Shown in pieces: positions 9,873 through 18,425 of a stretch of 42,229 nt of DNA. The stretch lies in the NCBI RefSeq assembly GCF_000308315.1, contig NZ_CALJ01000325.1, positions 1 through 42,229 of the forward strand. The letters are read 5' to 3'. The notes under the pieces are model-generated. The model was not told where the DNA came from. It saw only the letters and a program-made list of their open reading frames with translations, and ran no database searches. This stretch comes from Legionella tunisiensis (lineage in GTDB: Bacteria; Pseudomonadota; Gammaproteobacteria; Legionellales; Legionellaceae). A program made the translations under genes and the position numbers. How positions within the stretch are numbered: position 1 is the stretch's first letter; every line of letters starts with the position of its first letter.

Positions 9873-11011
9873 TAAAACGCCTCCGCGGTGGTCAGCACCT
9901 GCTCAAAGGAGAGGTCTTTGTTGACCATGATGCTGATTTCTGTCCCCTGCGGCGGGCGAATGGTGTTTTGAATGGCGGCCTGCTGCTGAAATTCCTGACT
10001 TGCCGTCTGGCCAAAGGCATTGGAAAGACCTGAGCGGTAGGCAGCAGCCGAGTTGTAGCGGTCTTGCCCATTCACACCTAAGGTGGCCACCGAGACGCTG
10101 AAAAACGAACTTAAGAGGGATGAGCCAAAGCGCTGCAGGTAATGGTGGTCAACAGGCCCACTCATGCCGGCACGGCCTAAGGGGTCGCTGCCTGCCGAGT
10201 CAAGGCTTACCACAATGCCATTAGGCAACTGTACGCGCGTCCACACCACATAAAGGCTTATCTGCCCCTGCGTCATGCCGCCGGAGCGGTATTCGCCAAC
10301 CAGCCCCGCCCCGTTGGGAAGGAGTACTAAATCCCCCGCATCGCCATAGACATCTTCGGTGAGGTGGCCGCGAATAAGCCCTGGCAAATCCGAGTCAATG
10401 GCCGATTCGGTTACCCCGCGCAGGATTTTACCGCGCCTGATGCGGTAGCGAAGGTCACCAAAGCGGCTCGCTTCCACTTCCTCAATGGGTTTAGCGCTCA
10501 CGCTTTCCAGATAAGCGGTATTGGGGTTTTCAGGATAACCAGGCCCTTTACTGCCCTCTTTTGCTTTGGTATGCGCAGCGCTCACCCCAATGGGCAGCAG
10601 TGCCGGACTTAAGCGCATCCGCTCCTCATTTTTAAGCACTTCTTTCTGCGCCTCAACCCGTGCCAGAAGCTTAAGCCTTGCCAGTTCATCGGAGGGATTC
10701 ACTTCTTTGGATTTCAAGTAGGCGGTGACATCCTCCTCGGGGCGCGGGGCGGTCTTCGCTGCCGCTTTAGCAGCGGGGCGCGGCATGGGCAGGCGGTTTT
10801 CCTCGCTGTCTTTAGCAGGGGCTGCGGTTTCCGTATTGCCTGTCTTTGTGAGTGGTGAGAAGAGGCGGCCAACACCCCATTGTGCCAGCGTGACTACCAG
10901 TACAATCACCCCTGCGGCAATAAGCCAGGGGAGCTTTGATGGTGGCGTGCTGTCTTGCAAAACCGGCTCATCACTCATTATTTCCGGCAGGGGTTTTTCA
11001 TCATGGCTCAT
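9872..11011 (-). CDS. lvhB10: VirB10-type channel scaffold, LvhB10-like
   Basis: The 379-aa protein spans both membranes in the T4SS core complex. A cytosolic N-terminus of about 28 aa is followed by one membrane segment (LPWLIAAGVIVLVVTLAQWG). A Pro/Ala/Lys-rich periplasmic linker then leads to the C-terminal TrbI/VirB10 beta-barrel. Recognisable motifs are ILRGVTESAIDSDLPG, GSGLVGEYRSG-type (here GAGLVGEYRSGG), VVWTRVQLPNGIVVSLDS and GRAGMSGPVDHHYLQRFG. The antenna region is near SSLLSSFFSVSVATLG and the final segment is RPPQGTEISIMVNKDLSF. It starts two bases after the VirB9 stop and is intact. Confidence 0.92.
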   Translation of the reverse strand: MSHDEKPLPEIMSDEPVLQDSTPPSKLPWLIAAGVIVLVVTLAQWGVGRLFSPLTKTGNTETAAPAKDSEENRLPMPRPAAKAAAKTAPRPEEDVTAYLKSKEVNPSDELARLKLLARVEAQKEVLKNEERMRLSPALLPIGVSAAHTKAKEGSKGPGYPENPNTAYLESVSAKPIEEVEASRFGDLRYRIRRGKILRGVTESAIDSDLPGLIRGHLTEDVYGDAGDLVLLPNGAGLVGEYRSGGMTQGQISLYVVWTRVQLPNGIVVSLDSAGSDPLGRAGMSGPVDHHYLQRFGSSLLSSFFSVSVATLGVNGQDRYNSAAAYRSGLSNAFGQTASQEFQQQAAIQNTIRPPQGTEISIMVNKDLSFEQVLTTAEAF

Positions 11012-11013
11012 GC

Positions 11014-11757
11014 TTAGCGTCCTCGATGCCAGGCTTTAATCGCCTCTTCGTTAAAAAGGCAGGTGGCGTGCGAGCCTAAGCGAAGGGTGTATTGCGGATA
11101 AACCCCTTCCACCACCACATAGCCGCCCTGCAGGCGATAATTAACGATGGATTCGCGTTTTGTTTTTAAATCCACCGCTAAAATGGCAGGAATGGGGGCT
11201 CCTTTTTTAAAGCGCAGCAGGGTAAAGCGGCCATTGTCTTTGGCAAGGATGGGTGCTATGAATTTATCGCCCCAGAAGCTGTAATTGGCATTGACTTCAT
11301 CGGGGTTGCCAAAGTGACTTAGGCGCTCATTCAGCTGCCCCTTGATAGTCAAAGCCGTATACTGAAAGCGCACCCGAAAGGTGGGGCGGGTGGTGTTGGT
11401 GGAGGCGGTGAGCAAAAAGGTATAGTTTCGCCCGCGGTTGGTGGTGAAATTAAGGTTGGTGGTGTTGTTATCGACCTTAGGCTTTATCACCAGAAAGTTA
11501 GCATACTGCGGTGAGGCAATTTCCCAGCCCGCCCCTTTGCCAATGCCTGGGTTGTCGGTGATATATTCCCCTTTCTCAAGCTCCACGGTGGTGGCATAGC
11601 CAAAGGTGGTGTTAATGTGCACCACATTGTCCTCGTCGTAGGCGACGATTTTAATGCGGTTGTCGGTAAATAAGCCTTTCGGTGTCTGGCTTGCCAGCAA
11701 GGCCGTTGAGGTGCTTAAGCTTAAAAAAGCCAAGAGCAGGATAACAGGGCTATTCAT
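11014..11757 (-). CDS. lvhB9: VirB9-type outer-membrane complex protein, LvhB9-like
   Basis: This is a 247-aa periplasmic or outer-membrane component of the core complex. The signal peptide is MNSPVILLLAFLSLSTSTALLA. The N-terminal domain includes DNRIKIVAYDEDNVVHI and the family motif FGYATTVELEKGE. The C-terminal domain has NANYSFWGDKFIAPILAKDNGRFTLLRF and a conserved VNYRLQGGYVVVEGVYPQYTLRLG. The order B8-B9-B10-B11 is standard for type IVA systems. The frame is intact. A lipoprotein that could partner it is found upstream of VirB6 (see 13520-13659). Confidence 0.92.
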   Translation of the reverse strand: MNSPVILLLAFLSLSTSTALLASQTPKGLFTDNRIKIVAYDEDNVVHINTTFGYATTVELEKGEYITDNPGIGKGAGWEIASPQYANFLVIKPKVDNNTTNLNFTTNRGRNYTFLLTASTNTTRPTFRVRFQYTALTIKGQLNERLSHFGNPDEVNANYSFWGDKFIAPILAKDNGRFTLLRFKKGAPIPAILAVDLKTKRESIVNYRLQGGYVVVEGVYPQYTLRLGSHATCLFNEEAIKAWHRGR

Positions 11758-11774
11758 AAAAACTCCAAAAAATA

Positions 11775-12470
11775 TCAGGCAATGACCGGTTGTTTATCGT
11801 AAAAGGTGACCGTAAACCCTAAGGGATTCATGTCCCATTCGCTTAAAGGGCGTTGACGATGGCTCAGTTCCCACTTAAGTGTCACCCGCCAGGCGCGGGT
11901 TTCTTCCTCATGATTGGTTTCGCTGTTGATGGTGTGGGTTGAGAAGCGCACATCGAGCAGGTTGTCTTTGGCAAGCTTTGCAATGGAGTGAATGGTCACC
12001 GTGCGATAACGCTGCTGGCCTAAGGTCTTAATCGGGCTTTGCGGGTTTAGTTCGGGACGAATCGCTTGATTGACCTGTGCCTTGACCGCTTGCGCGCTCA
12101 TGGCAAGAACGGTCTGGTAGGGGTCGTTTAGGTTTGAGAAATGATAAGCCTCACGGTCGCTGATGTAGCGGGTCACAAAATGGCGCACCATCGCCCAGTT
12201 GGCGACCTTGGTCTCTTCATTAAAGCGTATCGGGGTGGTGACCTCGCCGGTTCGCTTATCCATCAGCGCTAAAAAAGGCTGGACGCGCTCACGCGTGACA
12301 AGGACGGTTAAGCCTAAAAGGCTTAGGCTTAAGAGTGTGAAAAGCCCAAGGCTTAAAGTGCGATAGAGGCTTCGCTCTTTGGTAAGGCGCTCCACCCAGT
12401 CCTCACGCCAGCTGCTCGCGGTTTCGTGGTAGAAGGTTGGGTTGTTATCCGGTGAAACATCAGTAGTCAT
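11775..12470 (-). CDS. lvhB8: VirB8-type assembly factor, LvhB8-like
   Basis: This 231-aa bitopic inner-membrane protein nucleates the inner-membrane complex. The short cytosolic N-terminus with SSWREDWVERLTKERSLYRT leads into one membrane segment (TLSLGLFTLLSLSLLGLTVLV) and a periplasmic NTF2-like domain. The NPLGF motif near the end (DMNPLGFTVTFY) is typical of VirB8. It lies 12 bases after VirB6 and is intact. Confidence 0.92.
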   Translation of the reverse strand: MTTDVSPDNNPTFYHETASSWREDWVERLTKERSLYRTLSLGLFTLLSLSLLGLTVLVTRERVQPFLALMDKRTGEVTTPIRFNEETKVANWAMVRHFVTRYISDREAYHFSNLNDPYQTVLAMSAQAVKAQVNQAIRPELNPQSPIKTLGQQRYRTVTIHSIAKLAKDNLLDVRFSTHTINSETNHEEETRAWRVTLKWELSHRQRPLSEWDMNPLGFTVTFYDKQPVIA

Positions 12471-12481
12471 GGTTAGAGTCC

Positions 12482-13516
12482 TTAGTAGCCTGAACGGGCA
12501 CGTCTAGCGCGCGCCGCATCCATTGTCTCGGCACGCGCCTGAGCACGTTCCTGAATACCCTGATAAAGGGCCTGTTGTCGTTTGGCAAAACTTTCTTTGG
12601 CAGCACCCACGCCTTTGGCAAGACCACCGCCGACGTTGCTGCCTAACTGTCTGGCATGACCTGTTATACGTCCCGCACTGGCAATGGCTAGGGAGGCGGT
12701 TAGTGAGGCGGCCTTCTCGGGAATGGTTTTAAAGAGAAAGGCACTTAAAAGGCCTGTAAAAAGGTAGGTCAGAACCCCTGCGAAATCAGGCGTTTTCGCT
12801 GATGCGCCATTAAAGCCTGTATTAAGACAGCCCTTGGCAAGCGTTGAGGTCAGCAAAAGAACCGAGCCCACAAAAACAGGAACCAGCGCATGGTTAAGGC
12901 AGGTTTTTACCCAGCTTTCTGACAGTCCCTTCGTGCCATTGAAGAGCATCATCAGCAGAAAATAAGGGGCAAGGGCTAACATCACCGCGAGATAAAATTT
13001 GGAAATGACCAGCAGGGAGAGGGCTAGCATCGTAAATAAAAAGGTAGCAATCACTAACAGCGCTGCCGCTAAAATGGTGCAGAGTGCGCCTCGAAGGGAA
13101 AAGGGCATGCCTTTCAACAGACCAAAAGCCTGCGAAAGACCGCTGGTGAAGATGTCGTTTAAGCCGCCATCGCCAGCCCCTTCCTTGCCCGCTAAGAGTA
13201 ACTGTAAAATATGCAGTGGTTCATTGGTGGCGACATTGAAAATGAGCTTGTAAAACACCGCCCAGTTGGTGCTGATTAAAAACACGAGGCAGACTTTGAT
13301 TAAGTGACTGACAGTCTCTGTCACCGGCAACTGCTGATGCTGCATCTGATAAAAAAGATGCAGCACATAAAGCGTCAGAATCGAGGTTAAAAGCCCACTC
13401 GTAGCAAGATTATGAGCAATGGCGTTAAACCCTGACTGAATGAAATTTGCCGTTAAGTTATCGACGATACGAAGAATATCGCTGATAAAAGTCGCCGGTG
13501 CCAGATGAAAGTCCAC
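12482..13516 (-). CDS. lvhB6: VirB6-type polytopic channel protein, LvhB6-like
   Basis: This is a 344-aa inner-membrane protein with at least six hydrophobic segments between about residues 25 and 260, including LTSILTLYVLHLFYQM, VCLVFLISTNWAVFYKL, ILAAALLVIATFLFTMLALSLLV and MLALAPYFLLMMLF. The motif around FYLAVMLALAPYFLLMMLFNGTKG with downstream TW-like positions is typical of the TrbL/VirB6 family. The C-terminal tail of about 80 aa is charged and Ala/Gly-rich and probably cytosolic. It starts four bases after the stop of the VirB7-like lipoprotein gene. Confidence 0.9.
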   Translation of the reverse strand: MDFHLAPATFISDILRIVDNLTANFIQSGFNAIAHNLATSGLLTSILTLYVLHLFYQMQHQQLPVTETVSHLIKVCLVFLISTNWAVFYKLIFNVATNEPLHILQLLLAGKEGAGDGGLNDIFTSGLSQAFGLLKGMPFSLRGALCTILAAALLVIATFLFTMLALSLLVISKFYLAVMLALAPYFLLMMLFNGTKGLSESWVKTCLNHALVPVFVGSVLLLTSTLAKGCLNTGFNGASAKTPDFAGVLTYLFTGLLSAFLFKTIPEKAASLTASLAIASAGRITGHARQLGSNVGGGLAKGVGAAKESFAKRQQALYQGIQERAQARAETMDAARARRARSGY

Positions 13517-13519
13517 GCC

Positions 13520-13659
13520 CTACCCCTTATTCCAGCTGTTGACCGGCGTGCGGTTTATGCAGGCTTCAGGGTCGCAGGGCGCTTTAAGCTCAGGCCTATG
13601 ACTTGCACAGCCGACAAGCAAGCAATGAATAAGCAGGAGAAAGTGCAGGCTTTTTTCAT
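13520..13659 (-). CDS. VirB7-like small lipoprotein (frame reconstructed)
   Basis: ATG at 13657-13659 starts MKK. The frame is restored by adding one base to the T-run at 13651-13656, giving MKKSLHFLLLIHCLLVGC, a signal peptide with the lipobox LVGC, then a short mature part rich in Cys and Pro ending TPVNSWNKG. The total is about 46 aa. Its size, its lipid anchor and its place directly before virB6 match VirB7-type lipoproteins that bind VirB9 in the outer-membrane ring. Published descriptions of lvh list no virB7, so it may have been overlooked for its size (inference). The family match rests on architecture, not on sequence motifs. Confidence 0.65.
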
Positions 13660-13661
13660 CG

Positions 13662-13826
13662 TTAATCTCTCCAGGTAAAAAATTCGCGTAACTGCTCGTC
13701 TTCTTTGGCCTGCTGCACCTTTTCCTCATGCGCCTTTAAGAGGGGGTAGGCTGCAAGGGTTAGCGCAAGACCACTTAAGGCAATGACAAGCACGGTCAGT
13801 ACCGCGGTTTTCGATGGTTTTTTCAT
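13662..13826 (-). CDS. 54-aa membrane protein in the T4SS operon
   Basis: ATG at 13826 opens a 54-codon frame ending in TAA at 13662, two bases before the VirB7-like start. A strong AGGAG lies upstream. The N-terminus MKKPSKTAVLTVLVIALSGL continues into one long hydrophobic segment, and a charged helical tail (LLKAHEEKVQQAKEDEQ, ending FFTWRD) follows. The shape fits a single-pass inner-membrane protein with a cytosolic or periplasmic helix. It occupies the place where small accessory or exclusion proteins are often found. It could correspond to Legionella LvrD (not verified). Confidence 0.6.
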   Translation of the reverse strand: MKKPSKTAVLTVLVIALSGLALTLAAYPLLKAHEEKVQQAKEDEQLREFFTWRD

Positions 13827-13848
13827 GGAGTCTCCTTTGTGTTGTTGG

Positions 13849-14553
13849 TTAAGGCCATTTAAAAAACTGATTTACCCAGGCGGCATCAGACACCTCCTGC
13901 TGGCTTCTAAGGCTGTCCATCTGCTGGCTGACGGCACCCGCTTTAAGCTGGTAGGCGACAAGCTTTGCTTCCTCAATCTGAATGCGGGCAATTAAATCAA
14001 GGGTGGCCTTTTGATTCGGGCTTTTTTCAATCTCCTTTTGCAAGGACTCAAGCATCGTTAATTCCTCATCAATGCGGTTGTAGGTTAAGGTGCTGCCGGC
14101 ACGCGACGCTAACGTCGTTTTAGCGAGCAGGGTGTAGAGTTTGGCCTGCTCGGAATTGGGGTTGGCATAAAGTTCTGAGGCGGGCTTTAAAGGAAAATCC
14201 TTGCTTAATTCCTGAGCCAGGCGGCTTAATGCATCCTGCCCGCCACCCTCGGTACTTTGCAGTAATGAGGCGAAATCCTTACCGCTGTGCTGCCAGCTGC
14301 CAAGGGATTGGTTCTCATGCAGCGACCCATAGCCATAATGCCCCTGCATGAGTTTTTGGCTCTCTTCAAGGATGCGTTTTTGATTGTCCAGTGCTTGAAG
14401 TTGACCTCGTAATTTATCCTCCACTTTTTTAATGTTGCTGAGCTGGTCTTTCGCGATTTTCAGCATTTCAATGTCCTGCACGTTGAGTAAATCAGCGTGA
14501 ACGGGCAGACTTGCGAGTAGCAGGCCCATCATTCCGGCGCGGGGGTTAGTCAT
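13849..14553 (-). CDS. lvhB5: VirB5-type minor pilin, LvhB5-like
   Basis: The start chosen is the ATG at 14551-14553, which overlaps the VirB4 stop TGA as ATGA. An in-frame upstream ATG would lie inside virB4. The signal peptide is MTNPRAGMMGLLLASLPVHA. The mature part is long and alpha-helical (IEMLKIAKDQLSNIKKVEDKL near its start and LDLIARIQIEEAKLVAYQLKAG near its end), the usual VirB5/TraC fold found at the pilus tip. It is 234 aa and intact. It lies directly after the VirB3-B4 fusion, as in other P-type systems. Confidence 0.88.
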   Translation of the reverse strand: MTNPRAGMMGLLLASLPVHADLLNVQDIEMLKIAKDQLSNIKKVEDKLRGQLQALDNQKRILEESQKLMQGHYGYGSLHENQSLGSWQHSGKDFASLLQSTEGGGQDALSRLAQELSKDFPLKPASELYANPNSEQAKLYTLLAKTTLASRAGSTLTYNRIDEELTMLESLQKEIEKSPNQKATLDLIARIQIEEAKLVAYQLKAGAVSQQMDSLRSQQEVSDAAWVNQFFKWP

Positions 14554-17263
14554 CGGTATTGCTCCCAAAGGCGTTCAAAATCGGGTTTTAAGCGGGAAAA
14601 ATCATTGCCGTAATCGCGAGAAAGTATCAGGCTTAAGCGCTCATAAGCAGGCAGCCAGTCCGAAGGCTTATCCCCTGTTTGTTTGCGAATCGCATCTAAA
14701 AGGTAAGCGCGGGCAAGGTTTGAAGATAAAATACGAAGGTCAGCATCCATGCCGCTTAGATTAAGGCGGGCAATGACGCTTTTTCCTCCCTGCTTTAACA
14801 GGAAAAAGTAGCCGCCCATCGAAGGCAGCACCTCTTTGATAATCTCAAATTCGCGCTCACTTAAATTAAACTGGCGGTAATCCGCCCAGCGTGCCTCACT
14901 ATGGGCAAAGTAAACCTGGGTACGTGCTTCCCGCGCAATGGCACTTCCCGCGGCACTTTTGGCCAGCTCTTCGGGGTTTTGCGTATCCATCACCAGCGCC
15001 ATGTTGTTTTTACGCGGTGTGCGGCTCCAGTCTTCCAGCTGCTCCTGAAAGAAAGGGTCTTTTAACGCTTTCCAGCCCTCAGGGATAAGCACCAGCGTGG
15101 GTGAGGAATCCAGGCACTCGCCTAAGCGGTGAAAAAGATACATCAAGACGGCTGTACTGACCTCGGCAAAGGCGGGACGCAAGAGCTTACCGATGTCGTG
15201 TCCCGTCAACTGGGTGGAGACGGTAAAGGCATCGTGGGCGTTGTCAAACACCCAGGCATATTGGCCATCCGAGTGAAAGCGGTTAAAACGCTCTCGAAGA
15301 CTCCCTGGCTCACTCACTCCAAAAAAAGGGGCGAGATGGCGGTATTGGCGAAGTGCGGGTTCCAGGTCATAAATACCAGTCACGGCTTCCTCAATGCATT
15401 TGCTCTCCTGTGAGGATAAGACCCCATTCACACTTAACAGCTGCTTTAAGAGTAACTGGTTAAACACCCGGTTTTCAGGGGTGTCGGGCAGGCTAAGGGG
15501 CGCCATGCCGGAGGGCTCGCCTGGCTTAATGACGTGGTAGCTCCCCTCTAAGGCGCGCACCAGCACTTCCATGCTGCGGTCTTTGTCAAAGACAAAGCGC
15601 CAGCCGCCAAATTTCATGCTAAACGCCAAAAGGGCAGACAGCATTAAGGTTTTGCCACCTCCCATCGGACCGATAAAAATCGCATTGCCCACTTCCCCGA
15701 CATGGAGGCTAAAGTAGTACGGGGTGCCGGCAGCCGTTTCCAATACGGTGAAGGCCTCGCCCCAATGATTGCCCGAAGCCTTTCCCTCAGGCATGCCATG
15801 CAGGCTTGCAAAGCCTGCCACATTTAAACTGCTGATGAGTGATTGACGAATCCGATAGGCCTGATTGCCTGGCAGTTGCGCCCAGAAGGCAAGTTCCACA
15901 TTCGCTTCTTCACGCACCGTGATTAAGCCTGCCTCCTGATTTAAGCGACTTTCCAAATCATGGATAGCTTCATGAAGGCTTTTCATGTCGTCTGCCACAA
16001 CACAAAGGCTTAAGTGGTGCTCGCCATAAGCGGCCTGCCCTGCTTTCACTTCTTCCACGGCGAGCAGGAGTGCATCGGCTAAGCGAACTGAATCATCAGT
16101 CTGTGCCATTTTGCGCTGCTGCTTAGTCAGTTCGCGAATGGCCTGCGGTTTGGCTTTGAATAAAAAACTCTGGCAGACAATCAGTTCACAGGGTGCTTTT
16201 AGCAGGGTATCGAGCAGGCAGGCATGGGTTTCTTCAGGATACTCTTTTAAGGAGAGCATGGCGGCAAAACGTGCCTCCCCATCAGCGCCCTGCACCTGAA
16301 TGAGTCCTCGGCGGCGGGCAAAATGCGCCGTGGTGCGTGGAAGTGCCTCATTTAAGGCGCCTAAGGGCTTTCGCACCGGCCTTTGCTCAAGATTCACCAG
16401 TTCCGATAAAAAGGAAAGGAGTTCTGAATTGGCGGAACTCGTACTCACCTGTCCCAGGCGGCGGCAGTGGCATTCTTTATAAAGACTGATAAAGCGTGCA
16501 CTGGCCTCGTTTAGGGTATGAAGACGAGCCAGCATACCGGCGGCTGCGGGATTTTTTTACGAAAGGGAGGCGCTTTAAGCATCAGCACCACATAGAGTCG
16601 GTTTTGAAAACGGGCCTGATGCGCGAGTGCTGCCTGATATCGGGCATTAAATGCACGGGAATAGCCTTCGGGGTAGTTCCCGTGGGTCAGTACCTCAGCA
16701 GGGCGCTTAATGAGATAAAAACTCACCGCAAGGTCCGCTTTAGCCATCTGGTATAAAAAGCGATTGCGAAGTGCTTTGGCTTCATCAATCACCGATTCAT
16801 CAAGCGTATCAGCGCCCATGCCCTCCAAAGTCAGCACCTGAATCAAATCACCACGTTTCGTCATTACCGTGTGCTCATCGTGAAGATGCGTCCAGGGCAG
16901 GTGGTGGCTGACCGGATTTTCTTCTGCCTTTCTTCGCACTAGCGCAGCGGTTAAGGGGCTGTAGGAATGAGTACCAGTAAACGGGGTGGCTTTGCAAAGC
17001 CCTGCATTGGCTAAGAGAAGGGCTAAGGCTTTTTCTTCCTGCAGAGAGATTATCATCATGACAAGATGTGAAAGACCCATGCACCCCAGCGCAATCACAA
17101 GGCTTAGTCCCTTTGCGCTGATGAGATAAAAGACAATCCCCAGCAGCACAAAAAGCGCGATGTTATACAGGGCAAACTGAAAGGGTACCCCGCCAATTTG
17201 CGTGCTTCGCGTCATCGCTCTGGCGAGTAAGTCTTTTTGCAGAAAGCGGCTTGCCAGTCCCAT
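14550..17263 (-). CDS. lvhB4: VirB3-VirB4 fusion ATPase, Lvh-type (frame reconstructed)
   Basis: ATG at 17263, one base after the VirB2 stop, starts a frame that continues into VirB4. One base restored at the T-run 16552-16558 gives about 904 aa. Residues about 1-100 are VirB3-like: MTRSTQIGGVPFQFALYNIA and two adjacent hydrophobic segments. From about residue 115 a VirB4 N-terminus follows: ENPVSHHLPWTHLHDEHTV, TKRGDLIQVLTLEGMG. The ATPase domain contains Walker A IGPMGGGKTLML, Walker B TLVLIPEGWKAL (Pro-Glu in place of the more usual Asp-Glu), and the C-terminal RKNNMALVMDTQNPEEL. No stop or plausible new start separates the two halves. Fused VirB3-VirB4 proteins are known from other T4SSs. 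The protein is the main inner-membrane energy source for pilus biogenesis and substrate transfer. Confidence 0.88.
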
Positions 17264-17264
17264 C

Positions 17265-17591
17265 CTAAAAACTTCCCATCGCTGTTCGAAGGGCTGAGAT
17301 AATCGCAGGGACTGCGACAATTAAGGCGGTAATAATGATAGGCTTTGCCACCTCCCGCCATTCCTTCTGCCCCTGGTTGACCTGCCATAAGCTGTAGATG
17401 ATTTGCAGGCCTAAGACCGTGAGAGCAATACTGATTAAGGTTTTGGTGACCCAGTTAGTCGCCCCACTTAAGGCCGATAATTCCTCGGCAAAGGCCTCGT
17501 GAGAGAGCAAGAGAAGCGGCAGGCTTAACAGTGCGGTTAAGCGATAATTTTTTAGGCGATGCTTCATGTGGGTTGCAGTGGGTTTAGCCAT
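17265..17591 (-). CDS. lvhB2: VirB2-type major pilin, LvhB2-like
   Basis: This 108-aa pre-pilin has a long N-terminal leader; a second possible start is Met9. The signal ends near HEAFA, followed by mature EELSALSGATNWVTKTLISIALTVLGLQII and a second hydrophobic helix IIITALIVAVPAIISALRTA, the two-helix hairpin of VirB2 pilins. A good Shine-Dalgarno (AGGAG) precedes the ATG at 17591. It is the first structural T4SS gene, in the expected B2-B3/B4-B5 order. Confidence 0.9.
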   Translation of the reverse strand: MAKPTATHMKHRLKNYRLTALLSLPLLLLSHEAFAEELSALSGATNWVTKTLISIALTVLGLQIIYSLWQVNQGQKEWREVAKPIIITALIVAVPAIISALRTAMGSF

Positions 17592-17623
17592 GGTGACTCC
17601 TTGTAGTGAAAAAAGTGATAAGG

Positions 17624-18028
17624 TTATTCCTGCACGCGCGCTAAAATCGCCACCTGCGCTTTTAAATCACGCACCTCTTCAATAAACGGCGTGGCTTCGG
17701 CGGCAAGGCTGCGACACCAAGGGCGGCTTGTGCTAATGGCCTGCAATTCACTCTTGCCGTAGCCTAAATCGGTCAAGGCAATAGCAAAGCGCTGATAATG
17801 AATTTTCATCGCCGCCGTTTTTAAATAAGTCGCTGCAATCGCAATATCCCCCTGACAGGGAACGTCAGGATGCTGCTGTTGCAGCGCAGTTAATCTATCC
17901 GCCACATGAAGGCAGGCCGCTTCAATAGCAGGGCGTTCGGGAAAGGCTGCGACCGCCCCTGCCGTTAAAAGACTGGTGATAAGAAGGCCACCGGTCAGTA
18001 CGCGTTTTTGTGTGTGAATTAATTTCAT
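17624..18028 (-). CDS. Periplasmic hypothetical protein between lvrC and virB2
   Basis: The 134-aa protein has a signal peptide (HTQKRVLTGGLLITSLLTAG, cut near AVAA). The mature domain of about 105 aa is helical, with three Cys (ACLHVADRL, PDVPCQGD, RPWCRSLAAEA), so a disulfide is possible. It ends in an amphipathic helix (EEVRDLKAQVAILARVQ). I do not recognise the family. Its place between the regulator and the pilin suggests a pilus-assembly accessory (inference). Confidence 0.65.
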   Translation of the reverse strand: MKLIHTQKRVLTGGLLITSLLTAGAVAAFPERPAIEAACLHVADRLTALQQQHPDVPCQGDIAIAATYLKTAAMKIHYQRFAIALTDLGYGKSELQAISTSRPWCRSLAAEATPFIEEVRDLKAQVAILARVQE

Positions 18029-18049
18029 GACTCAATTCCCTTTTAAAAA

Positions 18050-18253
18050 TTAAAGTTTGGGCGCATTGGCGGCGTGAAAAAGACGCCCTTCTTTGCTGCC
18101 ATAAAGCCGGTGCGGTGGCGTGCTGCTGAAAAGCGCCTGCCTGTCCGCATGAACGGCAATCACGACTTCATTACCCTCAATCGCTCGAATCTCAATCGCA
18201 AGGTGAGCTGATAAACGAATCACCTCCCCTGGCTTTCTTGTCATAATTAACAT
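18050..18253 (-). CDS. lvrC: CsrA-like post-transcriptional regulator, LvrC-like
   Basis: The 67-aa protein begins MLIMTRKPGEVIRL, the hallmark first strand of CsrA, followed by beta-strands LAIEIRAIEGNEVVIAVHA. The C-terminal part differs from housekeeping CsrA: the usual REEIY helix that carries the RNA-contacting Arg is replaced by a segment with FSSTPPHRLYGSKEG. CsrA paralogues coded on Legionella integrative elements (LvrC, CsrT) are known to control element behaviour. Here it probably binds element mRNAs, or competes with host CsrA. AAGGAG lies eight bases before the ATG. Confidence 0.88.
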   Translation of the reverse strand: MLIMTRKPGEVIRLSAHLAIEIRAIEGNEVVIAVHADRQALFSSTPPHRLYGSKEGRLFHAANAPKL

Positions 18254-18271
18254 GCCCTGCTCCTTCCCTCT

Positions 18272-18394
18272 TTAATGATGAACAACCGCTAAAACCATCA
18301 ATCCCAATCCTGCAAAAAAACTATGCAGGCATAAAATCGTTACCATCATCGGGTCAATCAGTCCCCGTCCCTCTTTTTTGTGCGTTGTGAACAT
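18272..18394 (-). CDS. 40-aa single-pass membrane peptide
   Basis: ATG at 18392-18394, with an AGGAAG-type ribosome site about nine bases upstream, opens a 40-codon frame ending in TAA at 18272. The N-terminus MFTTHKKEGRGLID is charged, and the rest, MMVTILCLHSFFAGLGLMVLA, is one membrane span. It fills the gap between lvrB and lvrC exactly. Small size makes this less certain than its neighbours, but the ribosome site and clean hydrophobic profile support it. Confidence 0.5.
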   Translation of the reverse strand: MFTTHKKEGRGLIDPMMVTILCLHSFFAGLGLMVLAVVHH

Positions 18395-18425
18395 CCTGTG
18401 TCTTCCTTATTACCTGATTAAAAAC

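Noticed and set aside
15129-15413. Plus-strand frame inside virB4
   Set aside because: Antisense shadow of a conserved ATPase gene without a start signal.
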